Assembly: GCA_021648225.1 (NCBI GenBank)
Contig: JAKITE010000014.1
Coordinates: forward strand, 1-35,046
Source: Paracoccaceae bacterium
GTDB lineage: Bacteria > Pseudomonadota > Alphaproteobacteria > Rhodobacterales > Rhodobacteraceae
Reading direction: 5' to 3'
Length of the DNA stretch: 35,046 bases
The position numbers were made by a program, and so were the translations under genes. How positions within the stretch are numbered: position 1 is the stretch's first letter; every line of letters starts with the position of its first letter. This document shows positions 27,416-34,919 of the stretch, in pieces. The notes under the pieces were generated by a model. The model did not search any database and was not told where the DNA came from. It saw nothing but the letters and a program-made list of their open reading frames with translations.

Positions 27416-27536
27416 TTATGGCCCGCATCTCCGTGTTCTGCCCAAAGCCAAACTTTGTGCAATTTAGGCAGATTTAACGGTTGTGAACCCCCGAACCGAG
27501 TGTTAGGTAAGCGCCATCAGCCAAGGCTGGAATTGT

Positions 27537-27613
<77 letters not shown>

Positions 27614-27642
27614 ATTTTTACCAATAAAATCAACTACTTGAG

Positions 27643-27664
27643 AGCCGCTTTCGGGCGGTTGTTT
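27643..27664 (+). terminator. Terminator after tRNA-fMet
   Basis: AGCCGC and GCGGTT form a 6-bp stem (one G-T pair) with the loop TTTCGG, followed by the T-rich GTTT. It sits 30 bases after the tRNA and is the likely end of that transcript. Confidence 0.6.
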
Positions 27665-27680
27665 GCACTGCTGCTTTGTG

Positions 27681-27700
27681 TGGTGCTACGCTGGTGCTAC
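27681..27700. repeat. Tandem TGGTGCTAC repeat
   Basis: Two exact copies of TGGTGCTAC separated by two bases, 67 bases after tRNA-fMet. Possible integrase arm site; see the spacer entry. Confidence 0.5.
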
Positions 27701-27939
27701 ATTTAAATTAGAGAAAACTTTAAGAGCATTATAAAAGTCAATAATCGGCGACCGTTCGCTGTAATGCCGCTGAAATCTATTTGTGGAAGCAAAATAGAGA
27801 GGTGCGAGCGGTTCTTAAAGCCAGTTTTGTCATTTTGTGCGCTAAAATTGCGAACTATACATTGAATTAAACCAGAGAGCGCGAGTTGCAATCTTGAGCA
27901 TATGTTCTAAGTTGCTTTGCAAGCGAAGGAGATTTGTCA

Positions 27940-29041
27940 ATGCAGCCAAAAATAGTAACAATTTTCAACAATAAAGGTGGTGTGGGCAAGACTACACTAA
28001 CCTTCCATCTAGCTCACGCATTGGGGGAACAGGGAAACAAAATTCTTTTGATGGATTTGGATCCTCAATGTAACTTGACCATATTTTCGTTGGAAATGGA
28101 TGCGATTCACGAAATTTGGAAACCTGAGGATTCTTATGTTGAAGACTTTGATTCGCAGAGGAAAATGGATGGTGAAAAAGCTCTGGCTAAATTGACAAGT
28201 TCACCTCGCTCTGTTCACTTTACTCTTAAGCCAACTGAAGACGGGACTGCAGATCTTGATAAACTTCCCCCGCCAGTTCAGCTGACTGACAATGTGCACC
28301 TTTTGCCGGGACGGTTGACACTTCACCTCTACGAAGCAAAAATTGCGGAGCGTTGGGGGGGGCATTTATCAGGGTGATCCGCTCGCGATACGCACCGCGA
28401 CGCGAGTGCGTCAACTTGCATATGAGTACGCCGAGATTTACGGCTATAATATCGTAATTTTTGATACGTCACCGAGCTTGGGTGCACTGAACCGAAGTTT
28501 GTTAACTTTAACAGACGGTTTTATCATCCCGTGCTCTCCTGATCTATTTTCAATATACGGCATCAGAAATATCGGCAATGCGCTTAAAATTTGGAGAAAA
28601 CAATTCGACACAATATTCCAACTTTTATCAGACCCAAAACGCAAATCATTTCCAGATAAGTTCGTTAAGCTTATGGGATACACTCTTTTTAATGCAAAGA
28701 AGTATGATGGGCTTAACGCCTTGCAGTTGGCTAAAGCACATTACCATTACGCCAGCCAAATACCCGAAACTATTAAGAATTTTATAGATCCCGAAATAAC
28801 CTTCGAAAATAGTGCATATCTATCAGCTTCAATGGGCAAAAGTGCAGTTATTCACACCCACAATACTTTCCCAAGTATGTCTCAGAAATACAATCTTCCT
28901 ATGTGGCAACTACCAGATTGCGGCAAGCTTGAGAGGGGTGACGTAAGTACGATAGCCGGAAATCAAGAAAAATATAAAGCAACCCAAAGTGCTTATCAAA
29001 TTTTCGCAAAGGACTTTATGGCCAGAGTTGGAATGCTATGA
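27940..29041 (+). pseudogene. ParA-family ATPase, frameshifted at a G8 run
   Basis: A MinD/ParA-type ATPase of 366 residues if one base is removed. The deviant Walker A is FNNKGGVGKTT and the Walker B region is YNIVIFDTSPSLG. The first part is read in one frame up to ERWG, the rest in the next frame from GIYQGDPLAIRT. The break is at a run of eight G (28355-28362); seven would restore one continuous protein. This could be sequencing error, decay or phase variation. The ATG has AAGGAG eight bases ahead. Codons are A/T-rich, unlike the host genes. Such ATPases occur on plasmids and islands, paired with a partner gene; here the partner is the truncated gene that overlaps its stop codon. Confidence 0.8.
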
Positions 29042-29205
29042 TGGAGAACCAGCCTTCCAATTTTGATGGTTTACTTGAAGCCTTTGACGAAAAAAGGCAT
29101 TCGATTAAAATATTTATGGAAACGGTTGCAAAGACCGTAGGCGAGCATCCAGACCTTACTAGTGGCGACCACCGGATTGTCCATTCTTACAAAAGCAGAC
29201 TTAAA
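29038..29205 (+). pseudogene. Truncated gene, possible RelA/SpoT-type nucleotidyltransferase N-terminus
   Basis: Fifty-six codons remain before the IS21 left end interrupts the frame exactly after HSYKSRLK. The start overlaps the ParA stop codon (ATGATGG), so the two genes formed an operon. The ending resembles the H-S-x-K-S-R-x-K motif at the start of RelA/SpoT synthetase domains, which is preceded by a helical stretch of about this length (FDGLLEAFDEKRHSIKIFMETVAKTV). I infer a ParA plus (p)ppGpp-synthetase-like pair, but only this short fragment supports it. Reading continues into the IS for 20 codons to a stop and is meaningless there. Confidence 0.45.
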
Positions 29206-30052
29206 TGTAAAACGCAGTGCAATATTGGTCCACAGAAGCAATCACAAAATGTGATTGTAGCGGCGTAAAATACCGCCAGTTTATGCCCTTCGTATTATCG
29301 GAGGGCGGGAGATGTATTCTGTGGATATTTATAATCGTGTGCGCCGTGCTTGCTTGAAGGACGGCATGTCTGCTCGAGAAGCGGCGCGTTATTTCAACAA
29401 GGACCGCAAGACGATTGCGAAGATGTTGTGTCATGAGTTGCCGCCGGGGTATCGTCGTTCAAAAGCACCAATACGACCAGCTCTTGATGGTTATGTTGGT
29501 GTTATCGACGAGATATTGCGCACCGATAAAGCGCTGATCAAAAAGCAGCGCCACACGGCCAAGCGTATTTTTGAACGTCTGCGGGACGAGCACGGATACA
29601 TGGGCAGTCTGACCACGGTGACCTATTACGTTCGCGAACAAAAGCGGCGCACCAAAGAGGTGTTTGTGCCTCTGGCGCATCGCCCGGGCCATGCGCAGGT
29701 GGATTTTGGTGAGACCCTTGGGGTGATTGGCGGCGTGGAGTGCAAGATCCACTTCTTCGTGATGAGCCTGCCACATTCTGATGCGGTGTTTGTGAAGGGG
29801 TATCCTGCGGAGACGACCGAGGCGTTTTGCGATGGCCATGTATCAGCCTTTGCCTTCTTCGATGGAATACCCCAATCCATTCTTTACGATAATACCAAGA
29901 TTGCCGTTGCGCGTATCTTGGGAGATAAAACCCGCGTCCGCACGCGTCGATTTACAGAACTGCAATCACATTACCTGTTTGATGACAAGTTCGGTCGGCC
30001 TGCGCGGGGCAACGACAAAGGCAACGTTGAGGGCATGGTCGGATATACACGT

Positions 30053-30092
30053 CCCGCTGCCCGGCAGTGGTTTGCCTTCAAACCATGAGAGG
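30053..30092 (-). repeat. Palindromic element copy A, inverted, in istA
   Basis: A 40-base segment between the codons for GYTR and GNFMVP of IstA. Read on the - strand it has the head CCTCTC, a 7-bp stem TGGTTTG/CAAACCA with loop AAGG, then the second hairpin CTGCC-G-GGCAG. It matches copy C at 33 of 38 aligned bases. It shifts the reading frame by one and brings a TGA. Confidence 0.85.
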
Positions 30093-30596
30093 GGCAACTT
30101 CATGGTGCCTGCGCCGCACTATGATAGCTTTGATGATTTGAACGCACATTTGGAGCAGAGGTGTTTAGAGCGTCAGGGTGACAAACTACGAGGGCACAAT
30201 CAAACCATCGGTGAGCGCCTGATGTCGGACTTGGATGCCCTGATGGGATTACCTGTTGCAGAATATGAGGCCTGCGACCACGTCAGCACACGCGCCACAT
30301 CGATCTCGATGGTGCGTTATAAAAGCAATGATTACTCTGTACCGGTGGCCTATGCGCACCACGATGTCCACGTGCGTGGTTTTGTGCATGAAGTCATTAT
30401 CGGTTGCGGCAACGAGGTGATTGCACGCCACAAACGGTCCTACGCATCGGCGGATATGATTTTTGATCCGCTCCACTTCTTGCCTTTGATTGAACAGAAG
30501 GTGGGGGCGCTGGATCAGGCTGCCCCTTTGCAGGGCTGGGATCTTCCGGATGTATTTGCCATCCTACACAGGCTTTTAGAAGCTCGAATGGGAAAG

Positions 30597-30637
30597 CCCC
30601 CTTCTCGTGTATGCTGCGCATACACTGCCAGGCAGTG
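30597..30637 (+). repeat. Palindromic element copy B, in istA
   Basis: A 41-base segment between EARMGK and GKREYVQV of IstA. The head is CCCCCTTCTC; the first stem is GTGTATGC/GCATACAC with loop TGC; the second is CTGCC-A-GGCAG. The first stem has a different sequence from copies A and C yet is fully self-complementary. It shifts the frame by two. Confidence 0.85.
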
Positions 30638-30885
30638 GGCAAGCGGGAATACGTGCAAGTCCTGCGCCTTTTGGAAACATTTGAGATGGATGTTGTACAG
30701 GGCGCAATCCAGCAGGCCATTGATATGGGTGCAATTGGCTATGACGCTGTAAAACACCTTGTGCTGTGCCGCGTCGAGAAGCGGCCACCACGATTGGATT
30801 TGGACTTCTACCCTTATCTGCCAAAGGCGAATGTTGGAATGACGCGCCCGTCCAGTTACATGAGCTTGATGGGAGGGACGCCAGC

Positions 30886-31683
30886 ATGACCGAAGCTCCA
30901 CAAACCCTTCTGCAGCATCATCTCAAGAAGTTGCGTTTGCCAACCTTCCAAGGGGAATATGCCAAACAGGCCCAGATCTGTGCAGCAGAGAACAAAGACC
31001 ACATCCAATATCTGGCGCGGCTGTGTGAGATGGAGCTGATTGACCGCGAGTGTCGCATGATTGAACGGCGAATTAAGGCGGCGAAGTTCCCCAGCACTAA
31101 GAGCCTGGACAGCTTTGACTTCAAGATCATACTCAGCTTAAACAAACCCCTGACAATGGAGCTGGCACGGTGTGATTACGTTGACCGCAGGGAAAACATC
31201 ATCGCCCTTGGACCTTCCGGCACGGGCAAAACGCATATCGCCTTGGGACTTGGATTGGCCGCATGCCAGAGAGGGCTGAAAGTACGCTTCACAACGGCAG
31301 CAGCCCTGGTCCATGATCTGATTGAGGCCCAAGACGAGCGCAAATTGCAGCGGCTGCAAAAGCAACTGACAAGCCAGAACCTGTTGATCATCCCCTCTCG
31401 TGGTTTGCAAGCAAACCCCTGCCGGGCAGTGGACGAATTGGGCTTTGTCCCCCTCAGCAAATCCGGTGCGGAATTGCTCTTCGAGGTCATATCCCAATGC
31501 TACGAGCGTGGTTCCATCATTATAACTTCAAACCTGCCCTTTGATGAATGGACCGAAGTCTTTGGATCAGAGCGGCTCACTGGGGCTTTGTTGGATCGAT
31601 TGACCCACCACGTCCATATTCTAGAGATGAACGGCGAAAGTTACCGTCTCAAACACAGCCGCGCCAAACGCCAAACCCGGTAA
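30886..31683 (+). pseudogene. istB: IS21 helper ATPase IstB with an in-frame insertion in Walker B
   Basis: IstB is the AAA+ ATPase that regulates IS21 transposition. The 265-residue frame is open throughout. Walker A is GPSGTGKTH. The Walker B motif, normally LLIIDELGF, is split: LLII is followed by 13 extra residues (PSRGLQANPCRAV) and then DELGFVPLSKSG. The 39-base insertion is copy C of the palindromic element. Without it the protein is 252 residues, the usual length. Because the hydrophobic strand and the acidic pair of Walker B are separated, ATPase activity is doubtful even though the frame is kept. It overlaps istA by four bases. Confidence 0.88.
31393..31431 (+). repeat. Palindromic element copy C, in istB
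   Basis: A 39-base, in-frame segment. The head is CCCTCTC; the first stem GGTTTGC/GCAAACC has a two-base loop; the second hairpin is CTGCC-G-GGCAG. It encodes 13 residues placed inside the Walker B motif of IstB. Confidence 0.85.
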
Positions 31684-31730
31684 ATTGGCCCAGAGCCATC
31701 CTGTAAATCAGAGGCAATCAAACATGAAAA

Positions 31731-31796
31731 CCTTTTCCGGTGAACCTGACCTACAGGCGGGCAAGCCCACCCTCCGGTCAGGTCCACCGGAAAAGG
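31731..31796. repeat. 66-base hairpin between istB and the IS right end
   Basis: Arms of 21 bases (31731-31751 and 31776-31796) pair at 20 positions with one A-C mismatch; the left arm begins CCTTTTCCGGTG and the right ends CACCGGAAAAGG. Inside the loop is a smaller stem GGGC-AA-GCCC. It is not a usual part of IS21 elements that I know of. It may be a terminator or another inserted palindrome. Confidence 0.7.
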
Positions 31797-31885
31797 CGGC
31801 TGTTGTCTCCGGAAACAAAACACCCGTCGCTCAGTGGACCAATTTTACGCCGCGACATGGACCGTTTTTACTCTGCGATTGACAG

Positions 31886-32584
31886 TGTGCTATCACTATT
31901 CAAAATTTGAGTTTCAGCTACGGCAACAAAAACATCCTATCCGCGCTCGACATGAAGATAAATGAAGGGCAAATCACCGGACTAATTGGACCGAATGGCA
32001 GCGAAAAAAGCACCCTATTTGGGCAGATTCTTGGGCAATTCAATACTCAAGCAGTTCGCTCCGAAACTGGATTGCAGCTTTCTGATGTTTTGCTAATGAG
32101 CCAAGAAACAATACTGCCGGATATGCTGACCGTCTCCGAAGCATTTGACTTGCTGATTGCTCTTAATACGTCACATCATTCAGATAAATCAAATGTCATA
32201 GACACATGGAGCGCTGTAGAGAGGGACCGATATCGGTTACTTGAAAATCGCAGATGTGGGAAGTGCTCAACTGGAGAAAAGAAATGGTTATTTCTGCGAT
32301 TCATCCTATCGCTTAACAAAAAAGCATACCTGCTAGATGAACCTACTGCAGGTGTTGATCCCGAGTATCGCGCGCTAATTTGGCAACTACTTCACGAAAA
32401 AACCGAAACAAACTGCAGCATCGTCGTCTCGTCACATTTGTTAGACGAGATAGGCGGCAACTGTGAGAATATATGTTTGTTGAAATCAAAGAAAATCGAA
32501 ACTTACAACAATTCTAGCCAGCTCCTTAGCGAAACTGGAACACGAGATTTGGATCAGGCGTTCTTGAAGGCTCTATCCAAATAG
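31886..32584 (+). pseudogene. ABC transporter ATPase, 5' end removed and Walker A altered
   Basis: About 232 codons of an ABC-2-type export ATPase remain. The open frame reads AITIQNLSFSYGNKNIL just inside the IS21 right end, so the start codon was lost at the IS junction; the only in-frame start left is a TTG at 31907 without a ribosome binding site. Walker A reads GPNGSEKST instead of GPNGSGKST (GAA at 32003-32005), and the signature is STGEKKW rather than LSGGE-type. Walker B (KKAYLLDEPTAGVDP) and the switch His (SSHLLDEI) are intact. It is A/T-rich like the ParA gene. A short hairpin, GGCGC/GCGCC, follows the stop at 32584-32599. Confidence 0.75.
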
Positions 32585-32633
32585 GCGCAATCAAGCGCCA
32601 CTTACTCTAACTGTTAAAAAGGGAAATACTAAA

Positions 32634-32650
32634 ATGAAAAATAACCCAGC
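32634..32650 (+). pseudogene. Start of a lost gene downstream of the ABC ATPase
   Basis: AAAGGGA followed by ATG begins a frame (MKNNPAN...) that closes after 12 codons. A permease gene is expected at this place after an ABC-2 ATPase. The sequence changes to host-like DNA within it, so this is probably the first few codons of that permease, cut off at the island edge. The 3' limit is approximate. Confidence 0.35.
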
Positions 32651-32799
32651 AAACTGCTTCATCCGAAGTTGACGTGATCGTCTATGGCGAGTTTGCAAAC
32701 GCCGAAGCGCTGGCCGCTTACAAAGCGGACCCGATCTACGCGCACACGATAACCGTGGTGAAGCCACTGCGCGACTTGCGGATCGTGGCAGACTTCTAA
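32650..32799 (+). pseudogene. C-terminal fragment of a Dabb-domain protein
   Basis: About 45 codons, ending in a stop, encode SSEVDVIVYGEFANAEALAAYKADPIYAHTI-type sequence and end PLRDLRIVADF, the C-terminal half of a stress-responsive A/B barrel (Dabb) domain protein. The N-terminal half is missing, and a TGA in this frame at 32635 rules out a longer reading. GC content is host-like. It marks where host sequence resumes after the island. The left limit is a judgement to within about 15 bases. Confidence 0.65.
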
Positions 32800-33036
32800 A
32801 GGGAGCCATCAGTGACCCAGTGCGTTCACTTTGACAACAGGCCACAAGGAGGAGGACTTAGATACGAACGGCCCAAAGCCGTCTTTCATCGACCAATCCG
32901 CCGTCGCATTCCAGTTTTGGCATTGCTGCCGTTCGTTCATTGCGCGGCATTCTTATCTATCCAATGCCCAATACTTGCGCCCATGCCCAAATCAGGGCAT
33001 AAATCGGCGTAACCGTTCCAAATCAAGGTCCTGCCG
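32800..33036. other. Spacer between the Dabb fragment and the DUF6880 gene
   Basis: No gene is firmly supported. A GTG at 32812 has an AAAGGGAG site seven bases ahead and opens a 66-codon frame (VTQCVHFDNRP...) that resembles nothing and loses protein-like composition after about ten residues, so it may be the broken start of a gene once coupled to the Dabb gene. A small hairpin TGCCC/GGGCA lies at 32984-32999. Confidence 0.3.
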
Positions 33037-34458
33037 ATGGCTCGCAAGCCTGCCCTTTCTATTGAGAAGCTGAAAGACCTCGGTGCCGATAAGCTCGCGC
33101 AGTTGGTGCTGGCCGAGGCCGAGCGCAACGCCGGTTTTCGGCGGCAGGTCAAAGCGGCGCTGGCTGGGAAATCCGGCCCGCAAGCCACTGCCAAACTGAT
33201 CGACAGGCGGCTTTCCGGGCTGGATCGGGCCAAAAGCTTTATCGAGTGGGACAGGGTTCGCGCCTTTCGCGATGACCTGCGCAGCCTGATCGATACCATC
33301 ACCGCGGAGCTTGGCCCTGCCGCCCCGGATTTGGCCATCGACCGGTTGCTGCGCTTCATCGCCACGCATGAGCGGGTGTTTGCGCGCGTCGATGATTCCT
33401 CGGGCCACGTTCAGGACGTCTATTATCAAGCGATTGAGGCAACCGGCAATCTGGTGCAAACCTTGCCCAAGCCAGAGGCCGACTTGATGCCCGACAGGAT
33501 TATGGCCGCACTGGGCGAAAGCACGCATGGCTATCTGTCCGAGGTGACCACAACCGTCGCTCCGCATCTACCGCAAGACACCTTGGCCCGCTGGGACGGC
33601 GACCTGAAAGAGGCTATCACCGAACGCCAAGCCAAGGAAGCGACGCGCACATCGGATGACTGGTTCTATTCCATGACCTCGCAATGGGCCGAAATGCGCC
33701 AGACCATCGCGTCAGCGTCCGGAAATATCGACCTGCTTGTTAAGCTGGAAGCGAAAAAGCCCCCGCATATGCAAAATACGCTCGGGATTGCGGCACAGCT
33801 GCTGGAGGCGGGGCGCAGCACCGAGGCGCTTGACTGGGTGCGCAAACCAGGTCGAAGGACATTTGGTAAGGCCGATGATGGCATGTCGTCTTCGCGGGTC
33901 AGCCTGGAGGCAAAAATTCTTGAGGCCCTTGATGAGAACGCAGCCGCACAAGTGCTGCGTTGGCGCTGTTTTGAGGCAGTTATCTCCGCCGATATCCTGC
34001 GTGAATATCTCAAATGCCTACCGGATTTTGAGGACATCGAGGCCGAGGACCGCGCCCATGCTTTCGCACTAGAAAAGGCAACCCCAGAGGCAGCGCTGCA
34101 ATTTTTTCTGGACTGGCCACGTCTGGATCTGGCCGCAGAACTGATCGCGACACACCCGCACCGCTGGGACGGCGGCGATTGGCACACCCTGCCCAAAATT
34201 GCGGCACTTCTGGAGCACGAGCACCCGCTGGCCGCAACAATCCTTTATCGCGCACTGCTGGATGACATTCTGGCGCGCGCACGCTCCAAGGCCTATTCGC
34301 ATGGCACGAAATACTTGGGAAAACTTGCCCTGCTGGCCGAAGATGCAGACCCCGCCCGACCCAGCGGGTTAGTCGACCACGCAACTTATCTAGCGCAGCT
34401 GAAGAAAACCCATGCCCGCAAATTCGGGTTCTGGGCGCGTGTTGGGGGAGTGGAGTAA
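33037..34458 (+). CDS. DUF6880 family protein
   Basis: A 473-residue soluble protein with an N-terminal basic helical part (MARKPALSIEKLKDLGADKLAQLVL), long helical stretches and the C-terminal YLAQLKKTHARKFGFWARV, which resembles the ending of DUF6880 proteins. The function is unknown. Composition is Ala- and Leu-rich and GC-rich, as in the host genes. The ATG has an AAGGTC about seven bases ahead. It lies alone between a truncated gene and a toxin-antitoxin remnant. Confidence 0.7.
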   Translation: MARKPALSIEKLKDLGADKLAQLVLAEAERNAGFRRQVKAALAGKSGPQATAKLIDRRLSGLDRAKSFIEWDRVRAFRDDLRSLIDTITAELGPAAPDLAIDRLLRFIATHERVFARVDDSSGHVQDVYYQAIEATGNLVQTLPKPEADLMPDRIMAALGESTHGYLSEVTTTVAPHLPQDTLARWDGDLKEAITERQAKEATRTSDDWFYSMTSQWAEMRQTIASASGNIDLLVKLEAKKPPHMQNTLGIAAQLLEAGRSTEALDWVRKPGRRTFGKADDGMSSSRVSLEAKILEALDENAAAQVLRWRCFEAVISADILREYLKCLPDFEDIEAEDRAHAFALEKATPEAALQFFLDWPRLDLAAELIATHPHRWDGGDWHTLPKIAALLEHEHPLAATILYRALLDDILARARSKAYSHGTKYLGKLALLAEDADPARPSGLVDHATYLAQLKKTHARKFGFWARVGGVE

Positions 34459-34566
34459 AGACGGCCCTTAGCTGACCTTGGCCTGTAATAAATCTCTGCG
34501 GCGCAAATTTCAGTTAGCCGACCTTCATGGCCGTCATATCGTTGATGCGGTACTTATCCTCATAGG
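34459..34566. other. Spacer with a short direct repeat
   Basis: TTAGCTGACCTT (34468-34479) and TTAGCCGACCTT (34514-34525) are near-identical direct repeats. On the - strand the second begins at a stop codon and, read backward, gives a protein-like tail (TYEDKYRINDMTAMKVG) that may be the end of a lost gene. No intact gene is present. Confidence 0.3.
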
Positions 34567-34595
34567 TTGACATGCGCCAGATGCACCAATAGTAT
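34567..34595 (+). promoter_or_regulatory. Proposed parD promoter
   Basis: TTGACA, 17 bases, then TAGTAT: a perfect -35 hexamer and a -10 matching four of six bases at optimal spacing, ending 25 bases before the parD ATG. Confidence 0.6.
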
Positions 34596-34620
34596 GACAC
34601 CCCTAAGGAAAGGCGTCGAA

Positions 34621-34875
34621 ATGGCGACAGTACGAAAAACGATTACACTTAGCGACACCCAAGACAATTGGATTAAATCGCAAATTGCGCGGGGGTCCTT
34701 TACCAATGATAGTGAGTATATTCGGGACCTTCTTCGACGTGACCAATCGCAAAATGATCTTTTAGAAAAGCTAAGGCAGTCGATCGCTGATGGTTTGGAA
34801 AGTGGCCTTAGCGATCAGTCGCTCGATGATATTTGGGCCACCTCGGAAACACGCGCGTCCACCCGCGATGACTGA
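34621..34875 (+). CDS. parD: ParD-family antitoxin
   Basis: An 84-residue ribbon-helix-helix antitoxin. The N-terminal strand is ATVRKTITLSD, followed by the two helices (WIKSQIARGSFTNDSEYIRDLLRRD), and a C-terminal toxin-binding tail. The ATG has AAGGAAAGG upstream; an earlier in-frame TTG lies on the -35 hexamer and is rejected. ParD neutralises the gyrase-directed toxin ParE and represses its own promoter. The stop overlaps the parE start by 8 bases, the usual arrangement. Its partner is truncated, so it is now an orphan. Confidence 0.9.
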   Translation: MATVRKTITLSDTQDNWIKSQIARGSFTNDSEYIRDLLRRDQSQNDLLEKLRQSIADGLESGLSDQSLDDIWATSETRASTRDD

Positions 34876-34919
34876 GATTAAACTTAGCCGCAAAGCTGCG
34901 CATGACCTTGCGGAGATTG
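34868..34919 (+). pseudogene. parE: ParE toxin, truncated by an IS3-family element
   Basis: The first 17-18 codons (MTEIKLSRKAAHDLAEIG) match the start of ParE/RelE-type toxins. The frame then meets TAA at 34922-34924, inside IS3-type sequence. Nothing of the toxin core remains here. The exact junction is uncertain within a few bases. Confidence 0.8.

Larger units (their letters stand above)
27614..27939. other. AT-rich spacer after tRNA-fMet, possible island edge
   Basis: No gene is supported here. It contains a terminator-like hairpin (listed separately), a tandem TGGTGCTAC repeat at 27681-27689 and 27692-27700, and long AT-rich stretches leading to the ParA gene. Tandem repeats of this sort next to a tRNA 3' end resemble arm-type sites of tyrosine integrases, but no integrase gene is in the window and no second copy of the tRNA 3' end was found. 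Confidence 0.45.
29312..30889 (+). pseudogene. istA: IS21 transposase IstA, broken by two palindromic insertions
   Basis: IstA is the DDE transposase of IS21 elements. An N-terminal helix-turn-helix (MSAREAARYFNKDRKTIAKML) is followed by the catalytic core: the first Asp in AQVDFGE, the second in ILYDNTKIAV, and the Glu in NDKGNVEGMVGY. The frame is then broken by a 40-base insertion (30053-30092), and again by a 41-base insertion (30597-30637). Joining the three remaining pieces gives 498 residues with no stop, the normal IstA length. As it stands translation ends at 30088, within the first insertion. The ATG has a GGAG site (GGGCGGGAG). The last bases overlap istB (ATGA). Confidence 0.9.
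29206..31884 (+). mobile_element. IS21-family insertion sequence, inactivated
   Basis: A 2679-base element with istA and istB in the usual overlapping order. The ends are inverted: the left begins TGTAAAACGCAG and the right, read inward, begins TGTCAATCGCAG, both followed by a GGTCCA block and later GCGGCGTAAAAT, the multiple terminal repeats expected for IS21. The flanks (ACTTAAA before, GTGTGCT after) are not duplicated. Three palindromic insertions interrupt the two genes, and a 66-base hairpin lies between istB and the right end. GC content is higher than in the flanking island genes. Confidence 0.9.

Noticed and set aside
27703..27891. 62-codon - strand frame as an integrase remnant
   Set aside because: No integrase motif (R-H-R-Y pattern) is present and the composition is that of AT-rich non-coding DNA.
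32831..33073. 80-codon frame before the DUF6880 gene
   Set aside because: No ribosome binding site, low-quality composition, and it runs into the following gene in another frame.
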